DNA of 31,199 bases from the IMG/VR virus record IMGVR_UViG_3300030117_003965, positions 1 through 31,199 of that record. One strand, written 5' to 3'. Below are positions 7,398 through 14,460 of the stretch, one piece after another. Within the stretch, counting starts at the first letter, position 1; every line of letters starts with the position of its first letter. This stretch comes from a virus. The position numbers were made by a program, and so were the translations under genes. The notes beneath the pieces were generated by a model, which was not told the DNA's origin, did no database searches, and saw only the letters and a list, made by a program, of their open reading frames with translations.

Positions 7398-8690
7398 TTA
7401 TTGATATTTATATCTTATTATTACAACGCCTGAGCCACCTGCGCCGCCATTATATGGAGGCTGAGCTCCCCATGCTCCTTGGCCACCGATACCTGTATTT
7501 GCCGCTCCAGCCGTAGCTGGTCCTGGACCTGGATTGTTTCCACTTGCGCCGCCTGTTGAATAAGTTGTTGATGACCCACTAATTACACTAGAAGCACCTG
7601 CTCCTCCAGACCTAGGACTTCCTCCACCTGGTACTGAACTGGTGCCTGCTGCTGTTGCTCCACCGCCTCCTGAACCTGATTGATGATTAGCACTAGTGTC
7701 ACCACCATCATTTCCTTGAGATGGACTAACTGGTGGTGTATTACCTGTACCTCCTGGTCTAGCATCGTTACCTGAACCGCCACCGCCGCCAGAACCTCCG
7801 TTATCTCCCGGAGACCCAGGATTTGCGCCAGCACCGCCGCCGCCTCCTCCTGCTGATGTGATTGTACTGAATACCGAATTACTACCAGTTGAACCTTTAT
7901 TTGTTCCTGAAGGACCTGTAGCGCCATTACCACCGCCACCTACTGTAATAGGATATGTTTGAGTCGTAACTGTAATACCCGCTGGTGCATTTAATGGTGA
8001 AACTGTATATGAATCGTTAGAAGCTCGGCCTTCACGAAAACCTCCGCCGCCTCCGCCTCCACCAGCCCAAGAACCAGAAGCGCCTGCGCCTCCGCCACCA
8101 GCACCAGCAGAAACAAGATATGAAACATCATTATTAGCGCTTACAGCAGATAATGAGCTAACTACAAAATTACCTGATGAATTAAATGTATGAATTTTAA
8201 AATTACCTGAAGTAGTAGTAGTACCACCTGTAGCCTCAATAAATGAAGAACCATAATCTTCAGTCGTGTTATCGTTAGTAGGAATCCAACCTTTTGTACT
8301 GTCAATGTAAACTAATGTTATCGCTCTTCTAGTTGTTGATATAGTAGCGTTTAAGGCTCCACCTTGAATATTTGAACCATTACGACCAATTGTAAGATTG
8401 TATGTGGCAAATGTTCCTGCATAATCAAGCACAGCAACTTCATCGCCTGCACTTGGTGAAGCTGGTAAATTAATTGTATGAGCAGCTGAAGTAGTATCAA
8501 TTGGATAACCCTTGCCTGCCTCAGCAGTAGTCGTAGTAGAGCCATCGGCCGTTACAACTGATTGCCAGTCTATAGCTTTAAAACCTGATTGACTTGCGCC
8601 TGAAGCTAATGCAACAGTTGTACCACTTTCACCAATAGTAAGTGTACTTCCTGTTCTTTTTGTTATCGTGTTTACTTTTATTTCACTCAT
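7398..8690 (-). CDS. Glycine-rich adhesin / receptor-binding protein, paralog 3 (430 aa)
   Basis: The N-terminus (MSEIKVNTITKRTGSTLTIG, then VALASGASQSGFKAIDWQSV) differs from paralogs 1 and 2 but closely matches the paralog at 9978-11321. The beta domain continues with GYPIDTTSAAHTINLPASP, LTIGRNGSNIQG and LVYIDSTKGW. Then come KIHTFNSSGNFVV, SYLVSAGAGGGG, GGFREGRASNDSYTVSPLN, TYPITVGGGG, FSTITSAGGGG, NTPPVSPSQGN and a closing GVVIIRYKYQ. The stop directly follows RYKYQ. The codons for the tail produce TATAAATA, placing a late promoter for the next gene inside the coding sequence. AAGG precedes the ATG. Receptor recognition is inferred from the glycine-rich adhesin architecture. Confidence 0.85.
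   Translation of the reverse strand: MSEIKVNTITKRTGSTLTIGESGTTVALASGASQSGFKAIDWQSVVTADGSTTTTAEAGKGYPIDTTSAAHTINLPASPSAGDEVAVLDYAGTFATYNLTIGRNGSNIQGGALNATISTTRRAITLVYIDSTKGWIPTNDNTTEDYGSSFIEATGGTTTTSGNFKIHTFNSSGNFVVSSLSAVSANNDVSYLVSAGAGGGGAGASGSWAGGGGGGGGFREGRASNDSYTVSPLNAPAGITVTTQTYPITVGGGGNGATGPSGTNKGSTGSNSVFSTITSAGGGGGGAGANPGSPGDNGGSGGGGGSGNDARPGGTGNTPPVSPSQGNDGGDTSANHQSGSGGGGATAAGTSSVPGGGSPRSGGAGASSVISGSSTTYSTGGASGNNPGPGPATAGAANTGIGGQGAWGAQPPYNGGAGGSGVVIIRYKYQ
7405..7412 (-). promoter_or_regulatory. Late promoter TATAAATA embedded in adhesin 3 C-terminal codons
   Basis: It is formed by TAT-AAA-TAT of RYKYQ in the 7398-8690 adhesin, 17 nt before the ATG at 7387. AAGGA follows in the predicted leader. 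Confidence 0.75.
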
Positions 8691-8699
8691 CTATTTACC

Positions 8700-9968
8700 T
8701 TATTGATATTTATATCTCAATATTACAACGCCTGAGCCGCCAGTTCCGCCGTTACCGCCGCCGCCACCGCCGCCTCCGGCACCGCCACCGGTATTTGCTG
8801 TTCCATTTGTACCAGCAACACTACAACCTGTAGCGCCAGCACCACCGCCGCCTGAAACTGAGCCTGATGTTCCTCCAGCGTCAACACCTCCGCCACCACC
8901 ACCTGCTCTTGCAACTGATGAACCTGTGATTGATGATGATACGCTATTACCTCCTGCACCTCCGACTGATGGACCAGGAGTGTTACCACCTGTGCCTCCT
9001 GCGCCGCCGCCACCTGCAGCTGCTGGAGAACTTGCTGTAGCATTACCGCCGTTATTTCCTTGTGATGGACTTACTGGTGGAGTATTACCTGAACCTCCGC
9101 TGAAGTTTGGATTTCCACCGCCGCCACCTGAGCCGCCATTAAAACCATTTCCTGGTGAATCATTTGAACCTCCGCCACCGCCACCGGCAGATGTGATTGT
9201 GCTGAATATTGAATTACTACCTGATGTTCCTCTACCACCTGAGCCTGTACGACCAGCTCCGCCTGAACCTACTGTTATAGGGAATGTTGTTGCTGTTACT
9301 GTTATTCCTCCTGCTGGAGCATTTAATGGTGATTGAGTATATGAATCTACACCTGATTTACCTTCTCTAAATCCACCTGCGCCACCGCCGCCGCCATTTC
9401 CTCGACCAGCACCGCCGCCACCTCCAACAACTACATAAGAAACTTCATTATTATCTGAAACACTAGATAAACTAGATACCACAAAATTACCAGATGAATT
9501 AAAAGTATGAATTTTAAAATTACCTGTAGTTGAGGTTGTGCCACCTGTAGCTGCTACAAATGAATCTGGTGACTCATTGTTGTGTCTAATCCAACCATTA
9601 TCAGCGTCTGAAAAAACTAGAGTAACAGCTCCATAATCAGTTGATATTGTTAAATCGTTTGTACCGCCTTCAATTTTGCTTGAGTTTCTTGCTATTGTAA
9701 CTTCGTTAGAAGAACCATCTAAAGCATTAACAGCCACCGTGTCACCTACACTTGGTGAAGCCGGTAATGTCATTGTTTTTGTACCACCAGATGAATCAAC
9801 AAAGTAACCACGACCTGCAACCATTGTTGTGTCAGTTGAAACAACTGATTGCCAATCTAAATCTTTTACATTTATATTATTTGTAGTAATAGTACCTGAG
9901 CCATTAGAAACTAATAATGAGTTTCCGCCTGCGTCTTGTATTGTGTTTACTTTTATTGTACTAGCCAT
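8700..9968 (-). CDS. Glycine-rich adhesin / receptor-binding protein, paralog 4 (422 aa)
   Basis: The N-terminus MASTIKVNTIQDAGGNSLLV leads into DLDWQSVVSTDTTMVAGRGYFV. The beta domain is nearer to paralog 2 in 'TMVAGRGYFV' and 'TMTLPAS' but nearer to the 22034-23488 paralog in 'ALDGSSNEVTIARNSSKIEG' and 'GWIRHNNESPDSF', which makes it look mosaic. Next are KIHTFNSSGNFVV, SYVVVGGGGGAG, GGFREGKSGVDSYTQSPLNA, FSTITSAGGGGGG, NTPPVSPSQGN, SSVARAGGGGGG and GVVILRYKYQ. It is the shortest paralog, with the longest uninterrupted Gly run near the C-terminus. The tail codons form an internal TATAAATA for the next gene. AAAGG precedes the ATG. Confidence 0.85.
   Translation of the reverse strand: MASTIKVNTIQDAGGNSLLVSNGSGTITTNNINVKDLDWQSVVSTDTTMVAGRGYFVDSSGGTKTMTLPASPSVGDTVAVNALDGSSNEVTIARNSSKIEGGTNDLTISTDYGAVTLVFSDADNGWIRHNNESPDSFVAATGGTTSTTGNFKIHTFNSSGNFVVSSLSSVSDNNEVSYVVVGGGGGAGRGNGGGGGAGGFREGKSGVDSYTQSPLNAPAGGITVTATTFPITVGSGGAGRTGSGGRGTSGSNSIFSTITSAGGGGGGSNDSPGNGFNGGSGGGGGNPNFSGGSGNTPPVSPSQGNNGGNATASSPAAAGGGGAGGTGGNTPGPSVGGAGGNSVSSSITGSSVARAGGGGGGVDAGGTSGSVSGGGGAGATGCSVAGTNGTANTGGGAGGGGGGGGNGGTGGSGVVILRYKYQ
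8707..8714 (-). promoter_or_regulatory. Late promoter TATAAATA embedded in adhesin 4 C-terminal codons
   Basis: It is formed by TAT-AAA-TAT of RYKYQ in the 8700-9968 adhesin, 16 nt before the ATG at 8690. A predicted leader of about 10 nt still contains AGG. Confidence 0.75.
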
Positions 9969-9977
9969 TATTTACCT

Positions 9978-11321
9978 TTAATTCTGATATTTATATCTTA
10001 ATATTACAACGCCTGCGCCACCGGCACCACCTGTGCCTGAACCAGCACCTCCACCGCCACCGCCGCCGCCTAAATTAGCCGTACCAGCTGTGCCTGTTCC
10101 ATTTGGATTTGAACCTCCTGCACCACCGCCACCTGAGCCGCCTGAAGCAGGACCTTTACTTGATACACCACCTGCGCCACCGCCACCTGCATATACAACT
10201 GGTGAAGCTGAGATATGTGTTGTTGCGCCTGCACCACCTGGTGATAATGGAGCGCCGCCTGAATTATTTGTTCCTGCAACTGTAGCACCTCCACCACCTG
10301 CGCCTGAATTTCCTAAACCATCAGATACATTGGCAGTACCGCCTTCTTTACCTTGAGGTGGACTTACTGGTGGTGTATTACCTGCACCAGCAGCGTTAGC
10401 AGGAGCAGCGCCTCCGCCTGCACCACCGCCTGAGCCTCCGTTAGACTGACCTGGTGAGTTTGGTGAGTCATCATCTCTACCACCTCCACCGCCGGCTGAT
10501 GTGATTGTACTGAATATTGAATCTGAACCTTTTGTACCTGCACCTAAATTTGTGCCTGACGGTTCGCCTGCACCACCAGCGCCTACTGTAATTGGATAAG
10601 TCTGTATTGATAATGTTATACCTGCTGGAGCATTTAAAGGTGAAACTGTATATGAATCATTTGCAGCTCGGCCTTCTCTAAAACCTCCGGCTCCACCGCC
10701 ACCTCCTCTAACACTACCTCCGCCACCTCCACCAGCAACGACCAAGTATGAAACATCAGTACCACCGACTCCTGGTTGTCCTACTTGTGTTACGACAAAG
10801 TTACCAGATGAATTAAATGTATGAATTTTAAAATCACCTGAAGTGGTTTCTGTACCACCTGTAGCTTGAGTATAGTTTGAAGCGTACTCAGCGCCTGTAT
10901 TATCATTTACAGGAACCCAACCTTTAGTTGCGTCTGTATATACAAATGATGTTGACCTTCTATCTACATTTAAAGTTATATCAGAAGCGACCCCTTGAAT
11001 ATTAGAACCGCCACGACCAACAGTAACACTATTTGTACCAAATGTTCCTGCATAATCAACAAATGCAATTTCATCACCTGCACTAGGTGATGTTGGTAAA
11101 TTAATTGTGTGAGCAGATGAAAAAGTATTAATAATATAACCTTTACCTGCTTCAGCAGTTGTTACAGTAGAACCATCAGCGTTTATTACACTTTGCCAAT
11201 CTATTGCTTTAAAACCTGATTGACTTGCACCTGAAGCTAATGTAACTGTATCACCACTTTTACCGACAGTTAATGTACTGCCTGAGGCTGTTTCAATTGT
11301 GTTTACTTCTATTTTACTCAT
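9978..11321 (-). CDS. Glycine-rich adhesin / receptor-binding protein, paralog 5 (447 aa)
   Basis: The N-terminal 45 residues (MSKIEVNTIETASGSTLTVG, then VTLASGASQSGFKAIDWQSV) closely match paralog 3, indicating recent duplication or recombination at the 5' end. The beta domain includes GYIINTFSSAHTINLPTSPS, VTVGRGGSNIQG and FVYTDATKGWVPVNDNT. Then come KIHTFNSSGNFVV, SYLVVAGGGGGG, GGFREGRAANDSYTVSPLN, FSTITSAGGGG, NTPPVSPPQGK, a long Gly/Ala-rich stretch and GVVILRYKYQN. An extra Asn follows RYKYQ before the stop. The RYKYQ codons contain TATAAATA for the downstream gene. The ATG has AGG about 7 nt upstream. Confidence 0.85.
   Translation of the reverse strand: MSKIEVNTIETASGSTLTVGKSGDTVTLASGASQSGFKAIDWQSVINADGSTVTTAEAGKGYIINTFSSAHTINLPTSPSAGDEIAFVDYAGTFGTNSVTVGRGGSNIQGVASDITLNVDRRSTSFVYTDATKGWVPVNDNTGAEYASNYTQATGGTETTSGDFKIHTFNSSGNFVVTQVGQPGVGGTDVSYLVVAGGGGGGSVRGGGGGAGGFREGRAANDSYTVSPLNAPAGITLSIQTYPITVGAGGAGEPSGTNLGAGTKGSDSIFSTITSAGGGGGRDDDSPNSPGQSNGGSGGGAGGGAAPANAAGAGNTPPVSPPQGKEGGTANVSDGLGNSGAGGGGATVAGTNNSGGAPLSPGGAGATTHISASPVVYAGGGGAGGVSSKGPASGGSGGGGAGGSNPNGTGTAGTANLGGGGGGGGAGSGTGGAGGAGVVILRYKYQN
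9988..9995 (-). promoter_or_regulatory. Late promoter TATAAATA embedded in adhesin 5 C-terminal codons
   Basis: It is formed by TAT-AAA-TAT of RYKYQN in the 9978-11321 adhesin, 19 nt before the ATG at 9968, with AAAGG in the leader. Confidence 0.75.
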
Positions 11322-11329
11322 TCATTTAC

Positions 11330-12652
11330 CTATTGATATTTATATCTAATTATTACAACGCCTGAACCACCTGAACCAGCAGCTGAACATCCTGGAGGGC
11401 CACCTGCTACAGAACCTCCGCCACCTGTTCCTGTATTTGCATTTCCAGGAGTTGCGTCAGAAACTTTATTATTAGCAGCAGCACCGCCTATTGCACCACC
11501 TGAGCCACCATTTCCTCTTGCACCTGATGAACAACCACCTAATGAATAATATCCTCCGCCACCGCCAGCTGCGTAAGTTGTTGATGAACCTGAAATTGAT
11601 GAAGTTGTACCATCACCGCCTTCACCTCCTGAAGTTGGTGTACCTGCACTACCAGCGTCAACAGCACCTCCGCCACCGCCACGGCCATATCTCGGAGAAC
11701 CAGTTGGGCCACCGCCACCATCAGAACCTTGAGGTGGAGAAACTGGTGGTGTATTTCCATCGCCTTTGACACCTGGACCGCCACCGCCGCCTCCGCCGCC
11801 TGAGCCACCTGAACCTACTTGAGGCGCACAGTTTCCATAACGACCTCTGCCACCACCTGCTGATGTAATTGTGCTAAAAACTGAATCTGAACCGTTTGCG
11901 CCAGATGAAGCTCCACCTGCACCTACTGTTACAGAGTAAGTTTGAGCTGTAATTGTTAAACCTGCTGGAGCATTTAATGGTGAAGCAGTATATGAATCTA
12001 TTGGAGCGTCTTTACCTTCTCTATAACCGCCGGCACCACCGCCGCCTGTATAACTATTAGGATTACCACCTGCACCGCCACCTGCTATAACTAAATATGA
12101 TATTGTATTAGGACCGGCAGCCGGACTTGCTGGCATATCTGCTTTGTTACCTGCTGTTGTTACAACAAAATTTCCTGTAGAATTAAATGTATGAATTTTG
12201 AAATTACCAGATGTTGTTTCTGTACCACCAGTAGCCTGTGTAAAAGATGGTTGAATACCTCCAACTGTATCTTGATTAACTATTTTCCAACCTTGCGTTG
12301 AATCTGTATAAACTATTGTATGTGTTTGGTCAGTTGTTGCTAATGAACCATTAGATGTAGAAGCTTCAATTTTATTTCCATTAGGGTCTAGTGTTACATT
12401 ATTAGTACCAAATTTAGAAGCATAGTCAACAACAACAATAGTATCGCCTAAACTAGGTGAAGAAGGTAAAGTTATTGTGTGAGTAGCACTTGTAGTATCA
12501 ATAAAGTAACCTTTGCCTGCTTCAGCAGTTGTATTTGTAGAACCATCTGCTGTAACAACTGCTTGCCAATCTATTAAATTTGGTAAATTTGATAAATCAG
12601 CAGCTGTAATAGTCCCGTCTGTAATATTGTCGGTAGTTATTCTAGTTGTCAT
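11330..12652 (-). CDS. Glycine-rich adhesin / receptor-binding protein, paralog 6 (440 aa)
   Basis: The short N-terminus MTTRITTDNITDGTITAADL carries only one 'DGTI' repeat and joins directly to LIDWQAVVTADGST. The beta domain has GYFIDTTSATHTITLPSSPS, VTLDPNGNKIEA and IVYTDSTQGWKIVN. Then come KIHTFNSTGNFVV, SYLVIAGGGAGG, GGYREGKDAPIDSYTASPLN, FSTITSAGGG, NTPPVSPPQGS and GVVIIRYKYQ. Two Cys residues sit in the Gly-rich region (NCAPQVG and GGCSSG), plus one near the end (PPGCSAAG), unusual among the paralogs. A GATAAATA element is only 6 nt before the ATG, and AAGGA lies within it, so read-through transcription from upstream probably matters. The tail again embeds TATAAATA. Confidence 0.85.
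   Translation of the reverse strand: MTTRITTDNITDGTITAADLSNLPNLIDWQAVVTADGSTNTTAEAGKGYFIDTTSATHTITLPSSPSLGDTIVVVDYASKFGTNNVTLDPNGNKIEASTSNGSLATTDQTHTIVYTDSTQGWKIVNQDTVGGIQPSFTQATGGTETTSGNFKIHTFNSTGNFVVTTAGNKADMPASPAAGPNTISYLVIAGGGAGGNPNSYTGGGGAGGYREGKDAPIDSYTASPLNAPAGLTITAQTYSVTVGAGGASSGANGSDSVFSTITSAGGGRGRYGNCAPQVGSGGSGGGGGGGGPGVKGDGNTPPVSPPQGSDGGGGPTGSPRYGRGGGGGAVDAGSAGTPTSGGEGGDGTTSSISGSSTTYAAGGGGGYYSLGGCSSGARGNGGSGGAIGGAAANNKVSDATPGNANTGTGGGGSVAGGPPGCSAAGSGGSGVVIIRYKYQ
11337..11344 (-). promoter_or_regulatory. Late promoter TATAAATA embedded in adhesin 6 C-terminal codons
   Basis: It is formed by TAT-AAA-TAT of RYKYQ in the 11330-12652 adhesin, 15 nt before the ATG at 11321. Confidence 0.75.
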
Positions 12653-12658
12653 TTCTTA

Positions 12659-12666
12659 TATTTATC
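12659..12666 (-). promoter_or_regulatory. Possible late promoter variant GATAAATA, very close to ATG
   Basis: It lies only 6 nt before the ATG at 12652, directly after the stop of the 12668-13309 gene. A transcript from it would have almost no leader, and the AAGGA ribosome site overlaps it, so it may not act for this gene. Confidence 0.35.
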
Positions 12667-12667
12667 C

Positions 12668-13309
12668 TTACCTTGGTAACTCTCTAATTTGTATTGCTAC
12701 AGCACTCGCTGGAGCAGTTGTAAAAGTTAAAGTTGTTCCCGAAATTGTATAGTCAGATGTTGGTTTTTGAACAACACCATTTTCCATAACTAAAACATTG
12801 TCAACTGCTGTGCCATTTGTGACCGTAAATGTAGTTGTTGAACCATCACCTGTTGCATTTCTTGTAACATAACTTAATGTAGTTGCTATGTTTGATTTTT
12901 GAATTTTCTTAACTGTGCTTGTTGATGTATCAAAAATTAAAAGAACATCATCATCAGCTGCTACTTCAGCCAATTCTGTTTGACCTGTAAATGCTAAGCC
13001 ATCTAAATTTTGTGCGCTTGCGACTGCTTCAGGACTTAAATGTGGGTTAATAACATATATTTCTGTTGAAGCGTCTGGAGCGGCGTCAAAGGTTATTCTT
13101 TTTAATAAATTACTACCATCAACACCTAAAGTATATGACTTACCTGCACCTGGTTCCTGACGAACATTATCCACAAATACCATAAGGTCATTTGCTGAAG
13201 CGGCTGCATTTGTAATATCAAAAGTGGTTGTTGAACCATCTCCTGTAAAAGTATCTTTTGCAGCTATACTTCTAAATGTATCAGTTGGTCTTTTTCCGAT
13301 ATAAGCCAT
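12668..13309 (-). CDS. Fibre/attachment protein with two GDGSTTTF beta domains (213 aa)
   Basis: Two copies of the same module are visible. Residues about 20-90 read FTGDGSTTTFDI, DLMVFVDNVRQEPG..YTL and ITFDAAPDASTEIYVI. Residues about 150-213 read NATGDGSTTTFTV, DNVLVMENGVVQKPTSDYTI, TLTFTTAPASAVAIQIREL. Between them is TELAEVAADDDVLLIFDTST..VKKIQ, as in the 6722-7387 protein. The second copy closely resembles the C-terminus of the 23505-24269 protein, so this module has spread among fibre genes here. The family is common in phage fibres, with the role in attachment presumed. AAAGG lies 13 nt before the ATG. No late promoter is seen directly upstream, so it is probably co-transcribed with the 121-residue gene. 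Confidence 0.75.
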   Translation of the reverse strand: MAYIGKRPTDTFRSIAAKDTFTGDGSTTTFDITNAAASANDLMVFVDNVRQEPGAGKSYTLGVDGSNLLKRITFDAAPDASTEIYVINPHLSPEAVASAQNLDGLAFTGQTELAEVAADDDVLLIFDTSTSTVKKIQKSNIATTLSYVTRNATGDGSTTTFTVTNGTAVDNVLVMENGVVQKPTSDYTISGTTLTFTTAPASAVAIQIRELPR

Positions 13310-13332
13310 TTGTTTTTAATTACCTTTTTTTA

Positions 13333-13698
13333 TTACACATCTTCAAGAACTGAAACAGTTGCGTCTAAAGCAGAAGCAGCTGAAGCTGAAATTCTTAATG
13401 CGTCATTGGTTGTACCATCGCCTTGTAATACAAGTTTATTCCCGGACATAACTTCCAATGAAGCGCCTGCTGGGACTGTAGCGTCTTTAACAATATAAAC
13501 ATCATTTGAACCATCAAAATTGTCCAAAAATACACTAGCAGTTATACCAGCGTTTGATTTATTTGCTAAAGTGATACCAATAACGATTGATTCCATTGCT
13601 GTAGAACTTGAACTAGGCACAGTATATACTGCTGTTGCTGACGCACCAGCTGTTGTACCTAATGAAGCAGATGTAAACCTTTTAAAATCGTTTGCCAT
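13333..13698 (-). CDS. Small conserved virion-associated protein (MANDFKRFTS family, 121 aa)
   Basis: The start MANDFKRFTSASLGTTAGAS is followed by AVYTVPSSSSTAMESIVIGITLANKS, then ITASVFLDNFDGSNDVYIVKDATVPAGASLEVMSGNKLVL, ending in a Ser/Ala-rich strand. This pattern ('V.TVP......vIgi.laN....itV.v......yl.k...iP.G.slev..G.K.vl') is that of a single jelly-roll-like beta domain common in marine T4-like phages. It is often annotated only as a structural or hypothetical protein. AAAAGGG sits 6 nt before the ATG. Two exact TATAAATA elements lie upstream (16 and 28 nt), which suggests unusually strong or buffered late expression. Confidence 0.75.
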   Translation of the reverse strand: MANDFKRFTSASLGTTAGASATAVYTVPSSSSTAMESIVIGITLANKSNAGITASVFLDNFDGSNDVYIVKDATVPAGASLEVMSGNKLVLQGDGTTNDALRISASAASALDATVSVLEDV

Positions 13699-13714
13699 TT
13701 TTAACCCTTTTCTA

Positions 13715-13722
13715 TATTTATA
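13715..13722 (-). promoter_or_regulatory. Late promoter TATAAATA, proximal of a tandem pair
   Basis: An exact element lies 16 nt before the ATG at 13698; AAAAGGG lies in the leader. A second exact copy is 12 bp further upstream. Confidence 0.7.
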
Positions 13723-13726
13723 AGAC

Positions 13727-13734
13727 TATTTATA
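13727..13734 (-). promoter_or_regulatory. Late promoter TATAAATA, distal of a tandem pair
   Basis: This second exact element lies 28 nt before the ATG at 13698, about one helical turn from the proximal copy. Confidence 0.6.
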
Positions 13735-13751
13735 ATCTAATTTTTACAAAA

Positions 13752-14237
13752 TTATCCTAATGCCACCGCTTGTGCGATTGCAAAACCTTGAGAAGCACCA
13801 CCAATATCTGTTAACACTTGAGCTCCTGTTCTAGTTTTGACAACATTACTATCACTTACTAAAAAAGCGTCTGTATCACTTGAAGCAGCCGCTAAACCTG
13901 TTAATGTAATATTACTAGAAGTAATATTTGATAAACCTGAAATTGAACTTGCTAATGCAAAAGTTACGGTATCAGTACCAGAAACAGTTGCTGTTATGTT
14001 AGTAGAACCTGCGAAATTTAACACATCACCTGTATTAATAGTTTGTTGTGTTGATGAACTATCTTTAATTTTAAAAGCAGTTGTAACACTAGTATTAATT
14101 TCGTTTATAGCCGCAACAATAGATGATGTATCAGTAGTGCCTAAACTCGCTAGGTCACCGACATCTGTTCCAAGACTATTAAAGGTTGTTCTAAAACCCT
14201 CTAATGTACTAGTTGTTGCTACACTTCTTATTGCCAT
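13752..14237 (-). CDS. Small fibre-like protein (161 aa)
   Basis: The N-terminus MAIRSVATTSTLEGFRTTFNSLGTDVG, with 'LG......VAAINEIN' (residues about 30-50), is an alpha-helical segment of the type that begins many phage fibre proteins and supports trimerisation. A beta-rich part follows: IKDSSSTQQTINTGDVLNFAGSTNIT, VSGTDTVTFAL, and DAFLVSDSNVVKTRTGAQVL near the C-terminus. A similar DESSTESTIS...GTNLT..VSGD segment appears in the 23505-24269 protein and in the edge fibre. It is probably a short fibre or fibre base. AAAGGA is 13 nt before the ATG within the preceding gene's end, so translation is likely coupled to the coiled-coil gene. Confidence 0.7.
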   Translation of the reverse strand: MAIRSVATTSTLEGFRTTFNSLGTDVGDLASLGTTDTSSIVAAINEINTSVTTAFKIKDSSSTQQTINTGDVLNFAGSTNITATVSGTDTVTFALASSISGLSNITSSNITLTGLAAASSDTDAFLVSDSNVVKTRTGAQVLTDIGGASQGFAIAQAVALG

Positions 14238-14238
14238 T

Positions 14239-14460
14239 TTACTTTACTATTTCCTTTAATAAATTTTTTATTTCTCTTAATTCAGCCTTTAAAGTATTTA
14301 TTTCTTTTACTGCGTTTCTAATTTGGTCACCTTGTTGTTCTCTTGATTTTACTCTTTGCATATAAATTTGATATTCGTTAACATTTGTATTAACAATACC
14401 ATTTGAATAAGTATCTCTAACTAAATTTGTGTGACCTTCAACTTTTAAATATCTACTCAT
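14239..14460 (-). CDS. Small coiled-coil protein (MSRYLKVEGH family, 73 aa)
   Basis: The protein begins MSRYLKVEGHTNLVRDTYSNGIVNTN, followed by EYQIYMQRVKSREQQ. Residues 44-73 form a heptad-patterned helix (IRNAVKEINTLKAELREIKNLLKEIV), a short coiled coil. The same plan, 'SRYLKVEG...LVRD..SNaIvN.n..EY..Y', is seen in other T4-like marine phages at the end of the large DUF4815-type gene. Its ATG shares one base with the upstream stop (TAATG), so it is almost certainly translated by coupling with the 2022-residue protein. This fixed adjacency suggests a chaperone or partner of that protein; direct evidence is lacking. Confidence 0.8.
   Translation of the reverse strand: MSRYLKVEGHTNLVRDTYSNGIVNTNVNEYQIYMQRVKSREQQGDQIRNAVKEINTLKAELREIKNLLKEIVK

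Noticed and set aside
7583-7939. Gln/Val-rich minus-strand frames inside adhesin genes (also 8723-9043, 10070-10297, 11539-11808)
   Set aside because: They are shifted readings of the glycine-rich repeats (GGT/GGA read as GTG/GAG), with no ribosome site, inside a longer gene with clear paralogs.
8926-9336. Proline-rich open frame on the plus strand (136 codons), and similar ones at 10033-10356 and 4715-4903
   Set aside because: These are the complement of glycine codons in the adhesin genes (GGN read as CCN on the other strand). They lack ribosome sites and stay open only because of composition.
2560-12100. GCC/CCG/CCA-rich repeated DNA that could suggest a CRISPR array or a minisatellite
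   Set aside because: The repeats are irregular, in frame with Gly codons and part of protein-coding sequence; there is no direct repeat/spacer alternation.
1-12652. Possible diversity-generating retroelement acting on the adhesins
   Set aside because: No reverse transcriptase gene, template repeat or adenine-specific variable region was seen in the window; paralog differences look like ordinary divergence and recombination.
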